64,000 bases of DNA, from assembly GCF_040361195.1 (NCBI RefSeq), contig NZ_APNE01000005.1; one strand, written 5' to 3'. A model generated the notes under the pieces. It saw only the letters and a list, made by a program, of their open reading frames with translations, did not search any database and was not told the DNA's origin. This DNA comes from Salinisphaera hydrothermalis. GTDB lineage: Bacteria > Pseudomonadota > Gammaproteobacteria > Nevskiales > Salinisphaeraceae. Below are positions 21,285-29,869 of this stretch, in pieces (the first letter of the stretch is position 1; each line of letters starts with the position of its first letter). The position numbers and the translations under genes were made by a program.

Positions 21285-21376
21285 GCCCATGCCGGGCGCT
21301 GGGCTCGTTGCCCGGCACTACTCACTCGGCTCCCACGATATTTTCAGGGCCGCTCGGGTCGCCCACGCGCCTACGG

Positions 21377-21650
21377 CTAGGGCGTGTTGAGGTTTCGTGT
21401 GAGCGCCGCGTTGGCGTCCGCAAATCGTGTCCGGCAAGGCGCGAGTCGCCGCGTCGTGGCGTGCCACGACCCAGCCTCGCAACGCCGCCGGGCGGGATTT
21501 GCGGCCCAACCCTTCGGGACAAGCGCTGTTTTGCGGCAATACATCGTTGTCGCTGTCTCGCGTAGAACAACTACGCCACGTTCGCTACGCCTCGTCTTGC
21601 CGCAAAACAGCGCTTGGCGCGGACTCGCACGGAACTTCAACACGCCCTAG
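21377..21650 (+). mobile_element. Miniature inverted-repeat element, copy A
   Basis: A 274-base unit bounded by CTAGGGCGTGTTGA on the left and its exact reverse complement on the right. If TA is the duplicated target, the element proper is GGGCGTGTTGA...TCAACACGCCC flanked by TA. Inside are an 18-base palindrome GTCGTGGCGTGCCACGAC (21453-21470), a 19-base inverted repeat AAGCGCTGTTTTGCGGCAA (21521-21539 with 21597-21615), and a 9-base pair CCGCAAATC/GATTTGCGG. Copy B at 62506 is nearly identical in the opposite orientation. No transposase is encoded; the 88-residue frame through it starts inside the terminal repeat and is probably not a gene. Confidence 0.85.
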
Positions 21651-21856
21651 CGTGTTGAGTCCGTCAACGGCCAACGCGCTGTCCTGGTCGTCAGGTTGGC
21701 AGAACGGAGCTTAAACGGCGGCGAGCTCTATGCTCATGCCGCGCCGGCTCCATCAGCGCTTGGCCATCTCCCGGCCGCTCGACGCCGTGTGCAGTACGTC
21801 GATCCACGGCGCGTCGCGTCTACATCCGACAACACGCATCCGCGTTTTTTGGCCAT

Positions 21857-21890
21857 AAAAAAACCCGCGGCGCCATACCGGCGCCGCGGG
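21857..21890 (-). terminator. Terminator of hpnM (end of the hopanoid cluster)
   Basis: Minus-strand hairpin: arms CCCGCGGCGCC and GGCGCCGCGGG (21864-21874 and 21880-21890) with a 5-base loop, followed by seven U (21863-21857). It lies 26 bases after the hpnM stop. Confidence 0.92.
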
Positions 21891-21915
21891 CCCTTTTCGG
21901 TCAATACGACGAAAA

Positions 21916-22560
21916 TCAGCCGGCGTCGTTTGCCGGCACCTTCGGGATACTGGGATATTTCTTCAGCTGCGCCTCGAACTGCTTGATAAAGCCAGCCGGG
22001 CCTTTTTCCTGAATGGAACCGGTGTACTGGCCGCGCTTGAGGGCCAGGTCGCTGACGCCCTTGGCCACGACGTTCACGATCTTCCAATCGCCGCTTTCGT
22101 TATCCAAGACATAATTGATCGGGATATCGTCGCCATCGTTGGAGGTAATGACCGTGTTGACCTGGCGGCGACCGCCCGGCGCATCTTTGACGGCCTTGAT
22201 CTTGAAAGACTGGCCGCTATAGCTGTCGAAGCGCGATGCGTAGGTTGCGAGTGTGTCCTCGCGGAACATGTGCAGATACTGAGTCTGCTGTTGCGGGTCG
22301 AGTTTTTCCCACTTGCTGCCGAGCGCGAGCTTGGCGATGCGGTTCAGATCGAACGATTGGTCGATCACCGGCGCCAGTTTCTTGTAGCGTCCCTCGAAAC
22401 CGAGCTGCTTGCCCTGCTTCATCGTGGCCACAAGCTGGCTATCGAGATTCTCGACCACCGTGCGGGCCGGTTCGGCTGCCGCCGCCGTCCACACGCTGAC
22501 ACAGGCGAAGATCACGCCCGTAGCCACCACGCTTTGCAACAAACGCGTCAATGCTTTCAT
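21916..22560 (-). CDS. hpnM: Hopanoid-associated periplasmic protein HpnM (MlaC/Ttg2D family)
   Basis: 214-residue secreted protein. Signal peptide at 1-33 (KALTRLLQSVVATGVIFACV, then an Ala run), followed by an MlaC-type lipid-binding domain: the family pattern FDLNRIAKLALGSKW, YLHMFREDTLATYASRF, and VNYVLDNESGDWKIVNV-like (INYVLDNESGDWKIVNVVAK). MlaC carries phospholipids across the periplasm; the HpnM branch is found in hopanoid clusters and may carry hopanoids or lipids. Start ATG 22560 behind AGGAAG. Last gene of the cluster, ending at a strong terminator. Confidence 0.88.
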   Translation of the reverse strand: MKALTRLLQSVVATGVIFACVSVWTAAAAEPARTVVENLDSQLVATMKQGKQLGFEGRYKKLAPVIDQSFDLNRIAKLALGSKWEKLDPQQQTQYLHMFREDTLATYASRFDSYSGQSFKIKAVKDAPGGRRQVNTVITSNDGDDIPINYVLDNESGDWKIVNVVAKGVSDLALKRGQYTGSIQEKGPAGFIKQFEAQLKKYPSIPKVPANDAG

Positions 22561-22734
22561 TCTCGACTTCCTCGGTCTCAATCCAGGCCCGCCTTCGGGT
22601 AACACGTTCTCCGATATGGGGCCGTCGTGCATCTCATCAACCCGATTAGACGCCAACCCGGATGTCTGCATCCTGAACATATCCGGAAAGACCCGATTTC
22701 GTCGGTGAGCGTTGCATCCCAGGGGTGCCGTCGA

Positions 22735-23856
22735 TCAGGACCGGTGGTAGGCCCGCCCGCGCCATGCCGTGCGCACACCGCGCCAGTACCGTAGCGCCGA
22801 GGACCACGTCATGCCCAGATAAATCGTGCCGATCAGCGGCAGGCCCACAGCCCAGAAACGCGACAGCCCGTAATAAGTCAGGGTCGGTATATAGCTGACC
22901 GCCATCGCAATCCAGGCTGCCAATCCGAGCCAGCGGGCCGTCGAATCGCCCAGGATCAGCGCCAGCGGCGGCAGCCAGAACATCAGCCCCATCGCTAGCG
23001 TGCACCCGGCCAACAGACCGGGCGAATAGCGCAGCTGGCTATAGGCCGAACGCGCCACCATGGCGTGGATGCCCTCGAAATCGTCGTAGCCCCGCAGGCT
23101 AACCGCCGCCTGCGTCACCCCGACCCAGGTCCGTCCGCCGCTACGACGTACGCAACGCGCCAACGTGCAGTCGTCGATCACGGCATCGCGCAAGGCGCCG
23201 AAACCGCCGATACGTTCGAGCATGGCGGCATCGATCAGCACGCAGCCACCGGCCGCCGCCGCAACATATCGCGAGCCGGCGTTGGACAAGGCAAACGGAT
23301 AGAGCAGCTTGAAGAAATAGATGAAGGCCGGGATCAGCAGTCGCTCGGGCAGGCTGGTCATGCGCAAATGCGCCATCAGCGACACCATCTGCCGGTTTTC
23401 GGCCATGGCTTTGGCCTTCAGCCCGGCGATCGTGCCGGGCGCGATCCGGATATCGGCATCCAGCAATACGACCCGCGATGTCGCCACGTGCTGGCGCGCC
23501 TGCTCAAGCGCCCAGAGTTTCCCGGTCCAGCCCTCGGGGAGCGGCTGGCCGGTGAGGACGGTGAGCCGATCGAGCGGGGCCGCCCGCGCGATATCCCCGG
23601 TACTGTCGGTCGAGTTGTCATCGATCACGACCACCGACAACCCGGTGCCCTGCTCAGCCAGTGCGGCCAACGTACGCTCCAGCGCCTCGGCCTCGTCGCG
23701 TGCAGGAATCAGCACGGTCACATCCGACAAATCGGCGGTCTGAGCGTCGGCGGCACGTGCCGCAAAGCGCTCCCGCAACAACCAGGGCAGCCAGGGCTGC
23801 GCCAGCAGGCCGAGCCAGATGATCAGAGAAGTCAGAACCAGTGTCGTGAGCAGCAT
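22735..23856 (-). CDS. hpnB: Hopanoid-associated glycosyltransferase HpnB
   Basis: 373-residue membrane-bound family 2 glycosyltransferase. One N-terminal helix, then the GT2 core with VTVLIPARDEAEALERTL, VVVIDDNSTDSTGD, the metal-binding DAD (LLDADIRIAPG), and a D-D-x acceptor region around AVIDDCTLARCV. The C-terminus has about three transmembrane segments. HpnB is thought to add sugar to hopanoids or related lipids; no product has been fixed here. Transcribed between hpnH and hpnM. Confidence 0.9.
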   Translation of the reverse strand: MLLTTLVLTSLIIWLGLLAQPWLPWLLRERFAARAADAQTADLSDVTVLIPARDEAEALERTLAALAEQGTGLSVVVIDDNSTDSTGDIARAAPLDRLTVLTGQPLPEGWTGKLWALEQARQHVATSRVVLLDADIRIAPGTIAGLKAKAMAENRQMVSLMAHLRMTSLPERLLIPAFIYFFKLLYPFALSNAGSRYVAAAAGGCVLIDAAMLERIGGFGALRDAVIDDCTLARCVRRSGGRTWVGVTQAAVSLRGYDDFEGIHAMVARSAYSQLRYSPGLLAGCTLAMGLMFWLPPLALILGDSTARWLGLAAWIAMAVSYIPTLTYYGLSRFWAVGLPLIGTIYLGMTWSSALRYWRGVRTAWRGRAYHRS

Positions 23857-23868
23857 AACGTCGGATAC

Positions 23869-23896
23869 AAAAAAGGCCGCCGGCGCACCGGCGGCC
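23869..23896 (-). terminator. Terminator after hpnH
   Basis: Minus-strand hairpin GGCCGCCGG (23875-23883) and CCGGCGGCC (23888-23896), then six U (23874-23869). It lies between the hpnH stop and the hpnB start, so hpnB would be fed by read-through or its own promoter. Confidence 0.88.
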
Positions 23897-23924
23897 TCGG
23901 AAGGCTGGAAATAGAACGTCGGCG

Positions 23925-25067
23925 TTAACCGAGTTCTTTTTCCTTCGAGCTCGACTCCCGACGGCCGATCTGGGAAATCGGGATCTTGGTCGCCGTGGCC
24001 TCGGCCCGATCGCCGTACAGAACCGGCAGTTCTTCGGCGAAGTCGCCCGACAGACGCGGGCCGCGCGCCATGCTCTTCAACGCTTTCAGCGGGTGCGAGA
24101 ACGTATCCTCGACCGCCGTGCCTTCATACCCGCAGTGCGCCATGCAGTTGTCGCACTTCGGATTGCGGCCCACACCGTATTTCTCCCACTCGGTGTTTTC
24201 CATCAGGCCCTTGAAGGTCTTCTCGTAACCTTCGTCGACCAACAGGTAGCAGGGCTTCTGCCAACCGAAGATGTTGTAGGTTACGTTCGACCAGGGCGTG
24301 CACTGGTAGGTCTCGTTTCCGGCCAGGAAGTCCAGATACAGCGAGGAATGATTGAGCTTCCAGTCCGAACCACGCTCCTTGCCGTGCCGGAAAATCTCGC
24401 GGAACAGGTTCTTGGCCTTGGAGCGGCCCAGGAACACGTCCTGACGCGGCGCATGCTCGTAGGAGTAGCCCGGCGACACGGTGATGCCTTCCACGCCCAG
24501 ATCGGTGACGTAATCGAAGAAATCGGCGACTTCTTCCGGCACTTCACCGTCGAACAGCGTGCAGTTGATGGTTACGCGGAAGCCGCGGTCGCGCGCCATT
24601 TCGATGGCCTCGACGGCTTTCTCGAACACGCCTTCCTGACACACCGACTCGTCGTGGCGCTCTTTCAGGCCGTCCAGATGCACCGACCAGGTGAAGTAAG
24701 GCGACGGATCATAGTCGTCCATCTTCTTCTTCATCAGGATGGCGTTGGTGCACAGATAGACGAACTTCTTGCGCGCCACGATGCCCTTGATGATTTCAGG
24801 CATGTCCTTGTGGATCAGCGGCTCGCCGCCTGGAATCGACACCATGGGTGCACCGCATTCGTCGACCGCGTTCAACGCGTCCTCGACGCTCATGCGCTGC
24901 TTCAGGATGTCTTTGGGGTGGTCGATCTTGCCGCAACCGGCGCACGCCAGGTTGCACTGGAACAACGGCTCCAGCATCAGCACCAGCGGGTAACGCTCAC
25001 GCCGGGCGATCTTCTGGCCCATGATGTAGCGTGCCACTTTGTACTGTTGAATCAGCGGTACTGCCAT
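23925..25067 (-). CDS. hpnH: Adenosylhopane synthase HpnH (radical SAM)
   Basis: Radical S-adenosylmethionine enzyme that joins adenosine to a hopene carbon to give adenosylhopane, the first step in making extended hopanoids. 380 residues. The [4Fe-4S] motif is C-x3-C-x2-C (Cys38, Cys42, Cys45). The SAM-binding glycine/proline segment is VSIPGGEPLIHKDM. A C-terminal CDNCMAHCGYEG segment with three Cys is typical of the family. Start ATG 25067 behind GAGAGG. It has its own likely promoter and its own terminator, so it may be expressed separately from the large upstream group. Confidence 0.95.
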   Translation of the reverse strand: MAVPLIQQYKVARYIMGQKIARRERYPLVLMLEPLFQCNLACAGCGKIDHPKDILKQRMSVEDALNAVDECGAPMVSIPGGEPLIHKDMPEIIKGIVARKKFVYLCTNAILMKKKMDDYDPSPYFTWSVHLDGLKERHDESVCQEGVFEKAVEAIEMARDRGFRVTINCTLFDGEVPEEVADFFDYVTDLGVEGITVSPGYSYEHAPRQDVFLGRSKAKNLFREIFRHGKERGSDWKLNHSSLYLDFLAGNETYQCTPWSNVTYNIFGWQKPCYLLVDEGYEKTFKGLMENTEWEKYGVGRNPKCDNCMAHCGYEGTAVEDTFSHPLKALKSMARGPRLSGDFAEELPVLYGDRAEATATKIPISQIGRRESSSKEKELG

Positions 25068-25155
25068 TTCGACCTCTCTTTTGGGCCCGGCGGTTGGGGG
25101 TTAGCCGATCCGAGCGCAATAGATGTAATGCGGCGATGCCGCGAAGCACCACTGC

Positions 25156-25161
25156 ATTATA
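25156..25161 (-). promoter_or_regulatory. -10 element, likely hpnH promoter
   Basis: A perfect TATAAT on the minus strand in an A+T-rich stretch upstream of hpnH, about 90 bases before the start codon. The -35 region 17 bases away (GTTCTT, 25184-25179) is poor, so an activator or UP-type sequence may help. Confidence 0.5.
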
Positions 25162-25198
25162 CATATGCAAATTTTGTTAAGAACTCTATTGTTGCACA

Positions 25199-26272
25199 TT
25201 AGGGTGCCGTGATCTCGGCAATTCGTGCAATCAGTTCATCTACGTCCCCATCATGCAGATCGCCCATGGTGGAGATACGAAAAATCTCATCCGTCAGGCC
25301 ACCCTGCCCTGCGTAAATGACAAAGCCAGCCGCTTTGAGATGATCATGGAGCTCATGATAAGACACTCCGGCGGGCAGCCGATACGCCCTTAAAACACAC
25401 GAACTCTGTTGCGTCGACAGCATGGCTTGGATACCGAGCTCCGCCAGTCCATCGGCGACACGCCGTGCCAACGCCCGATAATACGCGCGTCGCGCCCGCC
25501 AGCCGCCCGCACTGGCGTGTTCGGCCAGAGCGGCGGCCAGGGCATGGAAGGCCGGTATGGCCGGTGTGAACGGTGTGCCGCGCTCATCTTGCTTGTCGCA
25601 GTAGCTCACCAGATCCAGATATAACGCCCGTGTTTTTGCCGCGGTCAGCGCGCTGCGGCGTGCGAGCACGAATGCAGCGCCGGGCGCGCCGTGCAGACAT
25701 TTATTGGCGGTGGCCGCCACCGCAGCGACCGCAGGACCGAAAGCGATCGCCTCGGCGCCGAAACTCGATACCGCATCGACCAACAACGCCACATCGGCGT
25801 CGGCACACACCGCCGCGATCGCATCGAGGTCGTTGAGCCGGCCCGTGGTGGTTTCGTGATGCACCACCGCAACGTGGGTGAAATCCGCGCCCGCAAGCCG
25901 CTCGGCCAGAATTACCGGATCGATGGCCTCGCCCCAGGCAAGCGACAAGGTCTCGTGGTCGATGCCGTGGACGGCCGCCATGTGCGTCATCCGCTCGCCG
26001 TAGACGCCGTTCTCGATCACCAGCACGCGCGCGCCGTCACCCGGCATCGAGGCCATCATCGCTTCGACCGCCGCGGTGCCGGAGCCGCTCAGTACGATCG
26101 GCGCCCATACGGCGGTATCCAGATCATAGACCGCCGCCAGCCCATCCCGGAGGGTATCCTGCAGATCGAAGAACTCGACCTCGCGATGACACAGATCCGG
26201 CGCCGCGAGCGCGTCACGCACGGTCGGGGTTAGCGTGACCGGGCCCGGGTTAAGCAAGCGCATGCGATTCAC
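25199..26272 (-). CDS. phnW: 2-aminoethylphosphonate aminotransferase
   Basis: PLP enzyme, 357 residues, of the AEP:pyruvate transaminase family. N-terminal LLNPGPVTLTPTVRDAL and the CHREVEF motif are diagnostic. The glycine loop VLSGSGTAAVEAMM, DAVSSFGAEA, and the PLP lysine in ATANKCLHGAPG are visible. In degraders it consumes AEP; here, next to PEP mutase and phosphonopyruvate decarboxylase, it should run the other way, aminating phosphonoacetaldehyde to 2-aminoethylphosphonate. The GTG start at 26272 overlaps the previous stop by four bases (GTGA); an ATG at 26263 is the alternative. Not HpnO, the hopanoid aminotransferase, which has a different fold type sequence. Confidence 0.9.
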   Translation of the reverse strand: MNRMRLLNPGPVTLTPTVRDALAAPDLCHREVEFFDLQDTLRDGLAAVYDLDTAVWAPIVLSGSGTAAVEAMMASMPGDGARVLVIENGVYGERMTHMAAVHGIDHETLSLAWGEAIDPVILAERLAGADFTHVAVVHHETTTGRLNDLDAIAAVCADADVALLVDAVSSFGAEAIAFGPAVAAVAATANKCLHGAPGAAFVLARRSALTAAKTRALYLDLVSYCDKQDERGTPFTPAIPAFHALAAALAEHASAGGWRARRAYYRALARRVADGLAELGIQAMLSTQQSSCVLRAYRLPAGVSYHELHDHLKAAGFVIYAGQGGLTDEIFRISTMGDLHDGDVDELIARIAEITAP

Positions 26273-27423
26273 GATCCGGCCCCGATATGCGCCATCAGGC
26301 GCTGCTTGACTTCCACCGGCGTGGCCGCGGGCCGCGGCAGGTTGGCCTTATCGGTGCCCGGCGCGATATGCAGATGAGAGAACGCCGGTCCTTGCGAGCT
26401 GCCGCCGAGCATCTGATCGATCACCGTACGATCATGCCCCTCATACGTCGTGCGATAACCCGCTGCGGCCGCGATGCCGGCAAACGACAGGCCCGACGAC
26501 ACCGTGGCCTGGCCGCCGGTAGATTCATGCATGCCGTTGTCGAGCAACAGATGATGCAGATTGGTCGGCCCGTAGGCCGCCAGTGTCGACATCGCGCCCA
26601 GCCGCATCAGGGCGGCCCCATCGCCGTCGACCACGATCACGTCGAGATCGGGCCGCGCCATCGCCAGGCCGAGCCCGAGCAGCGGCGCACAGCCCATCGA
26701 ACCGACCATGTACAAATGGTTGGGCCGATCGTCGATCGCATACAGCTCGCGACCGGCAAAACCGGTGGAGGCAATAATGACACTGTGTGCCGGATCGGTA
26801 CGCTCAACCAGATGCGACAGCGCCTCGCGACGCGAGACGGTCGGCTCCTTGTACGGCGCCGGGCGGAACGTGATCGCCCCGCGGCTCTGGGTCGGCGCGC
26901 TTTGGGTCTGCAGCTCGGCCGGCGCGACCGTGCCCTTCTTCATGACCAGCACATAAGGCCGACCGGTCTCGTTCATATGGGCTTCGGCCCGGGCCAACGC
27001 CTCGTCCACGGCCTCCGCACGATCCGGGAAGATTTCCCAGGGTAGATCCATGGTCTCGAGCATATCGGTCGTGATCTGGCCCATCAGCTCGTGCTGCGGC
27101 TCGTCGGCCACATCCGGCGCGCCGCGCCAGGTCACGATGAGCAGGATCGGTAGCCGGAACACCCAGTTGAGCGAGGTCAGTGGCGATACGGCGTTGCCCA
27201 GCCCGGAGTTCTGCATCATCGCCACGGCGCGCTTGCCCGCGAGCGCCTGGCCGGCGGCCAGGGCCACGGCATCGCCCTCGTTCGCGGCCGAGACATAGGT
27301 CAGCCGTTCGCTGTCGATCACGGTGTTGATGAACGGTGTCAGAAACGAACACGGCACCCCGGCATAGAAGTCGTAGCCATAGGCGGCCGCGCGATCGATG
27401 AAGTCGTTCGCCTGAAGGGTCAT
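26269..27423 (-). CDS. aepY: Phosphonopyruvate decarboxylase
   Basis: Thiamin-diphosphate enzyme (384 residues) that decarboxylates phosphonopyruvate to phosphonoacetaldehyde, pulling the unfavourable PEP mutase step forward. N-terminal half: YGYDFYAGVPCSFLTPFIN, SAANEGDAVALAAG with the ThDP-activating Glu, and MMQNSGLGNAVSPL. C-terminal half: the ThDP/Mg motif VVDGDGAALMRLGAM closing with LDNGMHESTGGQ. The start at 27423 overlaps the pepM stop (ATGA). Confidence 0.94.
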   Translation of the reverse strand: MTLQANDFIDRAAAYGYDFYAGVPCSFLTPFINTVIDSERLTYVSAANEGDAVALAAGQALAGKRAVAMMQNSGLGNAVSPLTSLNWVFRLPILLIVTWRGAPDVADEPQHELMGQITTDMLETMDLPWEIFPDRAEAVDEALARAEAHMNETGRPYVLVMKKGTVAPAELQTQSAPTQSRGAITFRPAPYKEPTVSRREALSHLVERTDPAHSVIIASTGFAGRELYAIDDRPNHLYMVGSMGCAPLLGLGLAMARPDLDVIVVDGDGAALMRLGAMSTLAAYGPTNLHHLLLDNGMHESTGGQATVSSGLSFAGIAAAAGYRTTYEGHDRTVIDQMLGGSSQGPAFSHLHIAPGTDKANLPRPAATPVEVKQRLMAHIGAGS

Positions 27424-29081
27424 GATGCAGCTTCTCCGTGTGCGAATTCGGATGCGGCGCGCAGATCGTCGAGATCGTTGACGTCCAGCCAATGCCCGGT
27501 GATGTAGATCACATCCACGCGATGCCCGGCCGCGATGAGCTCGTTGAGCAGATCCGGTACGCCCGCGGTTTCGAATCGGCCTTCGGCGCGGAGTTTATCC
27601 AACGCCTGGCGAATCCAGACCCGCCCCTCACCACGACTGCGCATCACGCCGATCCAGCGTCCGTTCGGCGTGCTGTCTGGTGCATTGTCCATACCGACGT
27701 GGGTCAACGCCACGGACTGGCCGAACAACGACCGGTCATCCGGCGCGCTACACCAGGCCGGGTCGCGCTGGGGTGCATCGGACCGGCGTCCCTGCGAATC
27801 CACCACCACGGTGATCTCGCCGGGCGCCTCCAGCAGGTCGGTCAGCACGTGGCGTCGGAAGATCAGGTCACCATAGACGATCAGATTGTCGTCGCCGAAA
27901 TGCTCACGCGCCTTGTCCAGCGACGCCAGCTCGCCGGTGGTTTCGAAATCCGGATTCTCGACCACTTTCACGCCGGCGACATCGATGGTTTCCGGGCGAT
28001 AGCCCGCTACCGCTGTGATGTCGTGCAGCCCATGCTGCTTGAAAACGTCGACCAAGTGACGAAGCAGCGGCTTACCGGCCACTTCGAGCATGGCCTTCGG
28101 CCGCGCCTCGGTCACCGGCTCCAGACCCTCGCCGCGCGCCGCGGCCAGCACGATAGCGCGGGTGGCCGCACCGGCATCGCCCGCATAGCGCTTCTCGGCC
28201 TCGCGCAGTTCCGGATCGCCCTGGAGACGGAAGATCTCCGACACCGGCGCGATCCGGTCCTCCACCCCGGTCAGGGTCTCGTTCTGATAAATCCTGGCCA
28301 CCGTGTTCTGCATGGCGGTTACCGAGGCTCGCACCGTATGGTTGGCCCAGATCACCAGGCTGATACCCGCCGCTCGAAACACATCGGTCGGCGTCGAGTA
28401 ATACTTGGTGGGCACGATCACGAGCGGGCAGGAGCCGTCCCAGCGATCTGCGAACTTCTGAATATTGTCGAACCGCGGCGCCTTGTCGTGGATGAGGATG
28501 GCATCCGCCCCGGCCTGCTGGTAAGCCTTGGCACGCTCCAGCGCCTCGTCCACCGACCAGCCGGCAATCAGCGCCTCGACGCGGGCGACGATGCAGAAAT
28601 CCGGATCGGCCTGGGCATCCTTGCCGGCGCGGATCTTGCCGCAGAATTCGTCGACATCCGCCAGCGGCTGGCGCTCGCCGTCGATGAAGCTATTGGTCTT
28701 GGGAAACAGCTTGTCCTCGATACAGACGCCGGCCACACCGCGCGACTCGAGCTTGTTGACCAGGCGCCGCAGGTTGTTGAAATTGCCATAGCCGGTATCG
28801 CCGTCGAGCAGAATCGGCACGTCGGTGGCATCGGCCATGAACTCGACCGTTTCCAGCACCTGGGTCCAGCTCGCCTCGTTGGAATCGCGTACACCGAACG
28901 CCGCCGAGAGCGCCAGACCGGATGCCCAGATGCCGGCAAAGCCGGCCTCTTCGACAATACGCGCCGACAGGCCGTTGTGCGCCTCCATGATGAATTCGAG
29001 CCGGTTGGACTCGAGCAGATCGCGCAGGGCGCGGGTCTTGGTCTTGTTCGGGGTCGTCCGGGCTTTGATATCCGCAAGCAT
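27420..29081 (-). CDS. aepX: PEP mutase fused to a nucleotidyltransferase domain
   Basis: 553 residues. Residues 1 to about 300 are phosphoenolpyruvate mutase, which forms the C-P bond. The decisive EDK-x5-NS motif is present (Glu122-Asp-Lys, Asn130-Ser131), with LLDGDTGYGN and IMEAHNGLSARIVEE. Residues about 308-553 are a sugar-phosphate/choline-phosphate nucleotidyltransferase-like domain. Its signature reads LAAARGEGL where intact enzymes have LAAGxGxRL, so a Gly and the Arg of the nucleotide loop are replaced. PKAMLEVAGKPLL and YGDLIF are kept. PepM-nucleotidyltransferase fusions are known in phosphonate pathways that activate the product as CMP-phosphonate. Start ATG 29081. Confidence 0.93.
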   Translation of the reverse strand: MLADIKARTTPNKTKTRALRDLLESNRLEFIMEAHNGLSARIVEEAGFAGIWASGLALSAAFGVRDSNEASWTQVLETVEFMADATDVPILLDGDTGYGNFNNLRRLVNKLESRGVAGVCIEDKLFPKTNSFIDGERQPLADVDEFCGKIRAGKDAQADPDFCIVARVEALIAGWSVDEALERAKAYQQAGADAILIHDKAPRFDNIQKFADRWDGSCPLVIVPTKYYSTPTDVFRAAGISLVIWANHTVRASVTAMQNTVARIYQNETLTGVEDRIAPVSEIFRLQGDPELREAEKRYAGDAGAATRAIVLAAARGEGLEPVTEARPKAMLEVAGKPLLRHLVDVFKQHGLHDITAVAGYRPETIDVAGVKVVENPDFETTGELASLDKAREHFGDDNLIVYGDLIFRRHVLTDLLEAPGEITVVVDSQGRRSDAPQRDPAWCSAPDDRSLFGQSVALTHVGMDNAPDSTPNGRWIGVMRSRGEGRVWIRQALDKLRAEGRFETAGVPDLLNELIAAGHRVDVIYITGHWLDVNDLDDLRAASEFAHGEAAS

Positions 29082-29083
29082 GG

Positions 29084-29848
29084 CTATCCGTGGTTGATTT
29101 GAAGCTGGGGCAGAATGTCGCGGACGGCGCGCTCGGCATCGACCGGATAATCGATCTCGATCCAGGGCAAGCCGGTCACGTCCGCGGGATCGAAGGCGGC
29201 GCCGTCGGCACACATTACCCGCTGCAGCGCGGCCTCGTAGGGCGCGTCTTCATCGGCCCGGCCGACACGCTCGCATTCCCGAACCAGTGCCTTGGCGCTG
29301 GCCGGCGACAGCCGGAAGAAGCCGACTGATTCGCCGATCGTGTCGTAAGCGAGATCGGCGGGCAGCACCTTGTCGAAGGCCACGATGCGCTCGTCGTCGA
29401 GACAGACCTTGACCGCCTCGGCATCGTCGGCGCCTACACTGCGATCCATGCCCAGAACGTCGGCAGCATCGGCCCTGAGCAATGTATCGAGCAGTCGATG
29501 ATCGTAAAGCACGTCGGCGTCCATCAGCAGGACCTCGTCCCCGCCCGCCAACACATCGGCCGCCGCGAGCACGCTCTTCGCGCTGCCTTGGCGAAACGCC
29601 GGGTTGTGGGCGGTGGTGACCGTCATCTCGGGCGCCACCTCGGGCACGAGCGCGCCCAGCGCCTGTTCGATCTGCATCGCTTCAAAGCCGACCACCACCG
29701 TGAGCCGGTCAATGCCCGCTGCGGTCAGCCGGCGCAGATGACGCTCGAGCAAACTGGCCTTACCGAACGGCAGCAGGCATTTCGGGCCGCCACCGGTGAT
29801 GTCGTCGAGTCGACGGCCCATACCGGCCGCCAGCAGAACTGCATGCAT
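29084..29848 (-). CDS. Nucleotidyltransferase of the phosphonate cassette
   Basis: A separate 254-residue nucleotidyltransferase, ending two bases before the pepM fusion begins. The signature is intact here: AVLLAAGMGRRLDDITGGGPKCLL, minus a few residues, followed by VVVGFEA and the metal-binding LLMDADVLYD. It resembles enzymes that make CDP- or UDP-linked small alcohols and amino alcohols. In this setting the likely reaction is CTP + 2-aminoethylphosphonate (or a derivative) to CMP-AEP. The nucleotide and substrate are inferred. Start ATG 29848; a GTG at 29854 is possible. Confidence 0.82.
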   Translation of the reverse strand: MHAVLLAAGMGRRLDDITGGGPKCLLPFGKASLLERHLRRLTAAGIDRLTVVVGFEAMQIEQALGALVPEVAPEMTVTTAHNPAFRQGSAKSVLAAADVLAGGDEVLLMDADVLYDHRLLDTLLRADAADVLGMDRSVGADDAEAVKVCLDDERIVAFDKVLPADLAYDTIGESVGFFRLSPASAKALVRECERVGRADEDAPYEAALQRVMCADGAAFDPADVTGLPWIEIDYPVDAERAVRDILPQLQINHG

Positions 29849-29869
29849 AAGCACTCGTCTTTCGATGAT

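Larger units (their letters stand above)
21285..21915. other. Intergenic region between mevalonate and hopanoid operons
   Basis: Holds a complete miniature element (21377-21650), a short echo of its end just after it (GCGTGTTGAG near 21650), and the hopanoid terminator (21857-21890). No typical terminator follows idi. The stretch 21660-21850 contains nothing I can name. Confidence 0.6.

Noticed and set aside
21653..21662. A second element end just after copy A
   Set aside because: Only about ten bases resemble the terminal repeat; too short to call a separate copy.
25199..26272. Hopanoid aminotransferase HpnO as identity of the PLP enzyme
   Set aside because: The N-terminal CHREVEF and ATANKCLHG motifs fit the AEP transaminase family, and the neighbours are phosphonate genes.
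27438..29102. 554-residue plus-strand frame over PEP mutase
   Set aside because: No motif; the PEP mutase hallmark is on the other strand.
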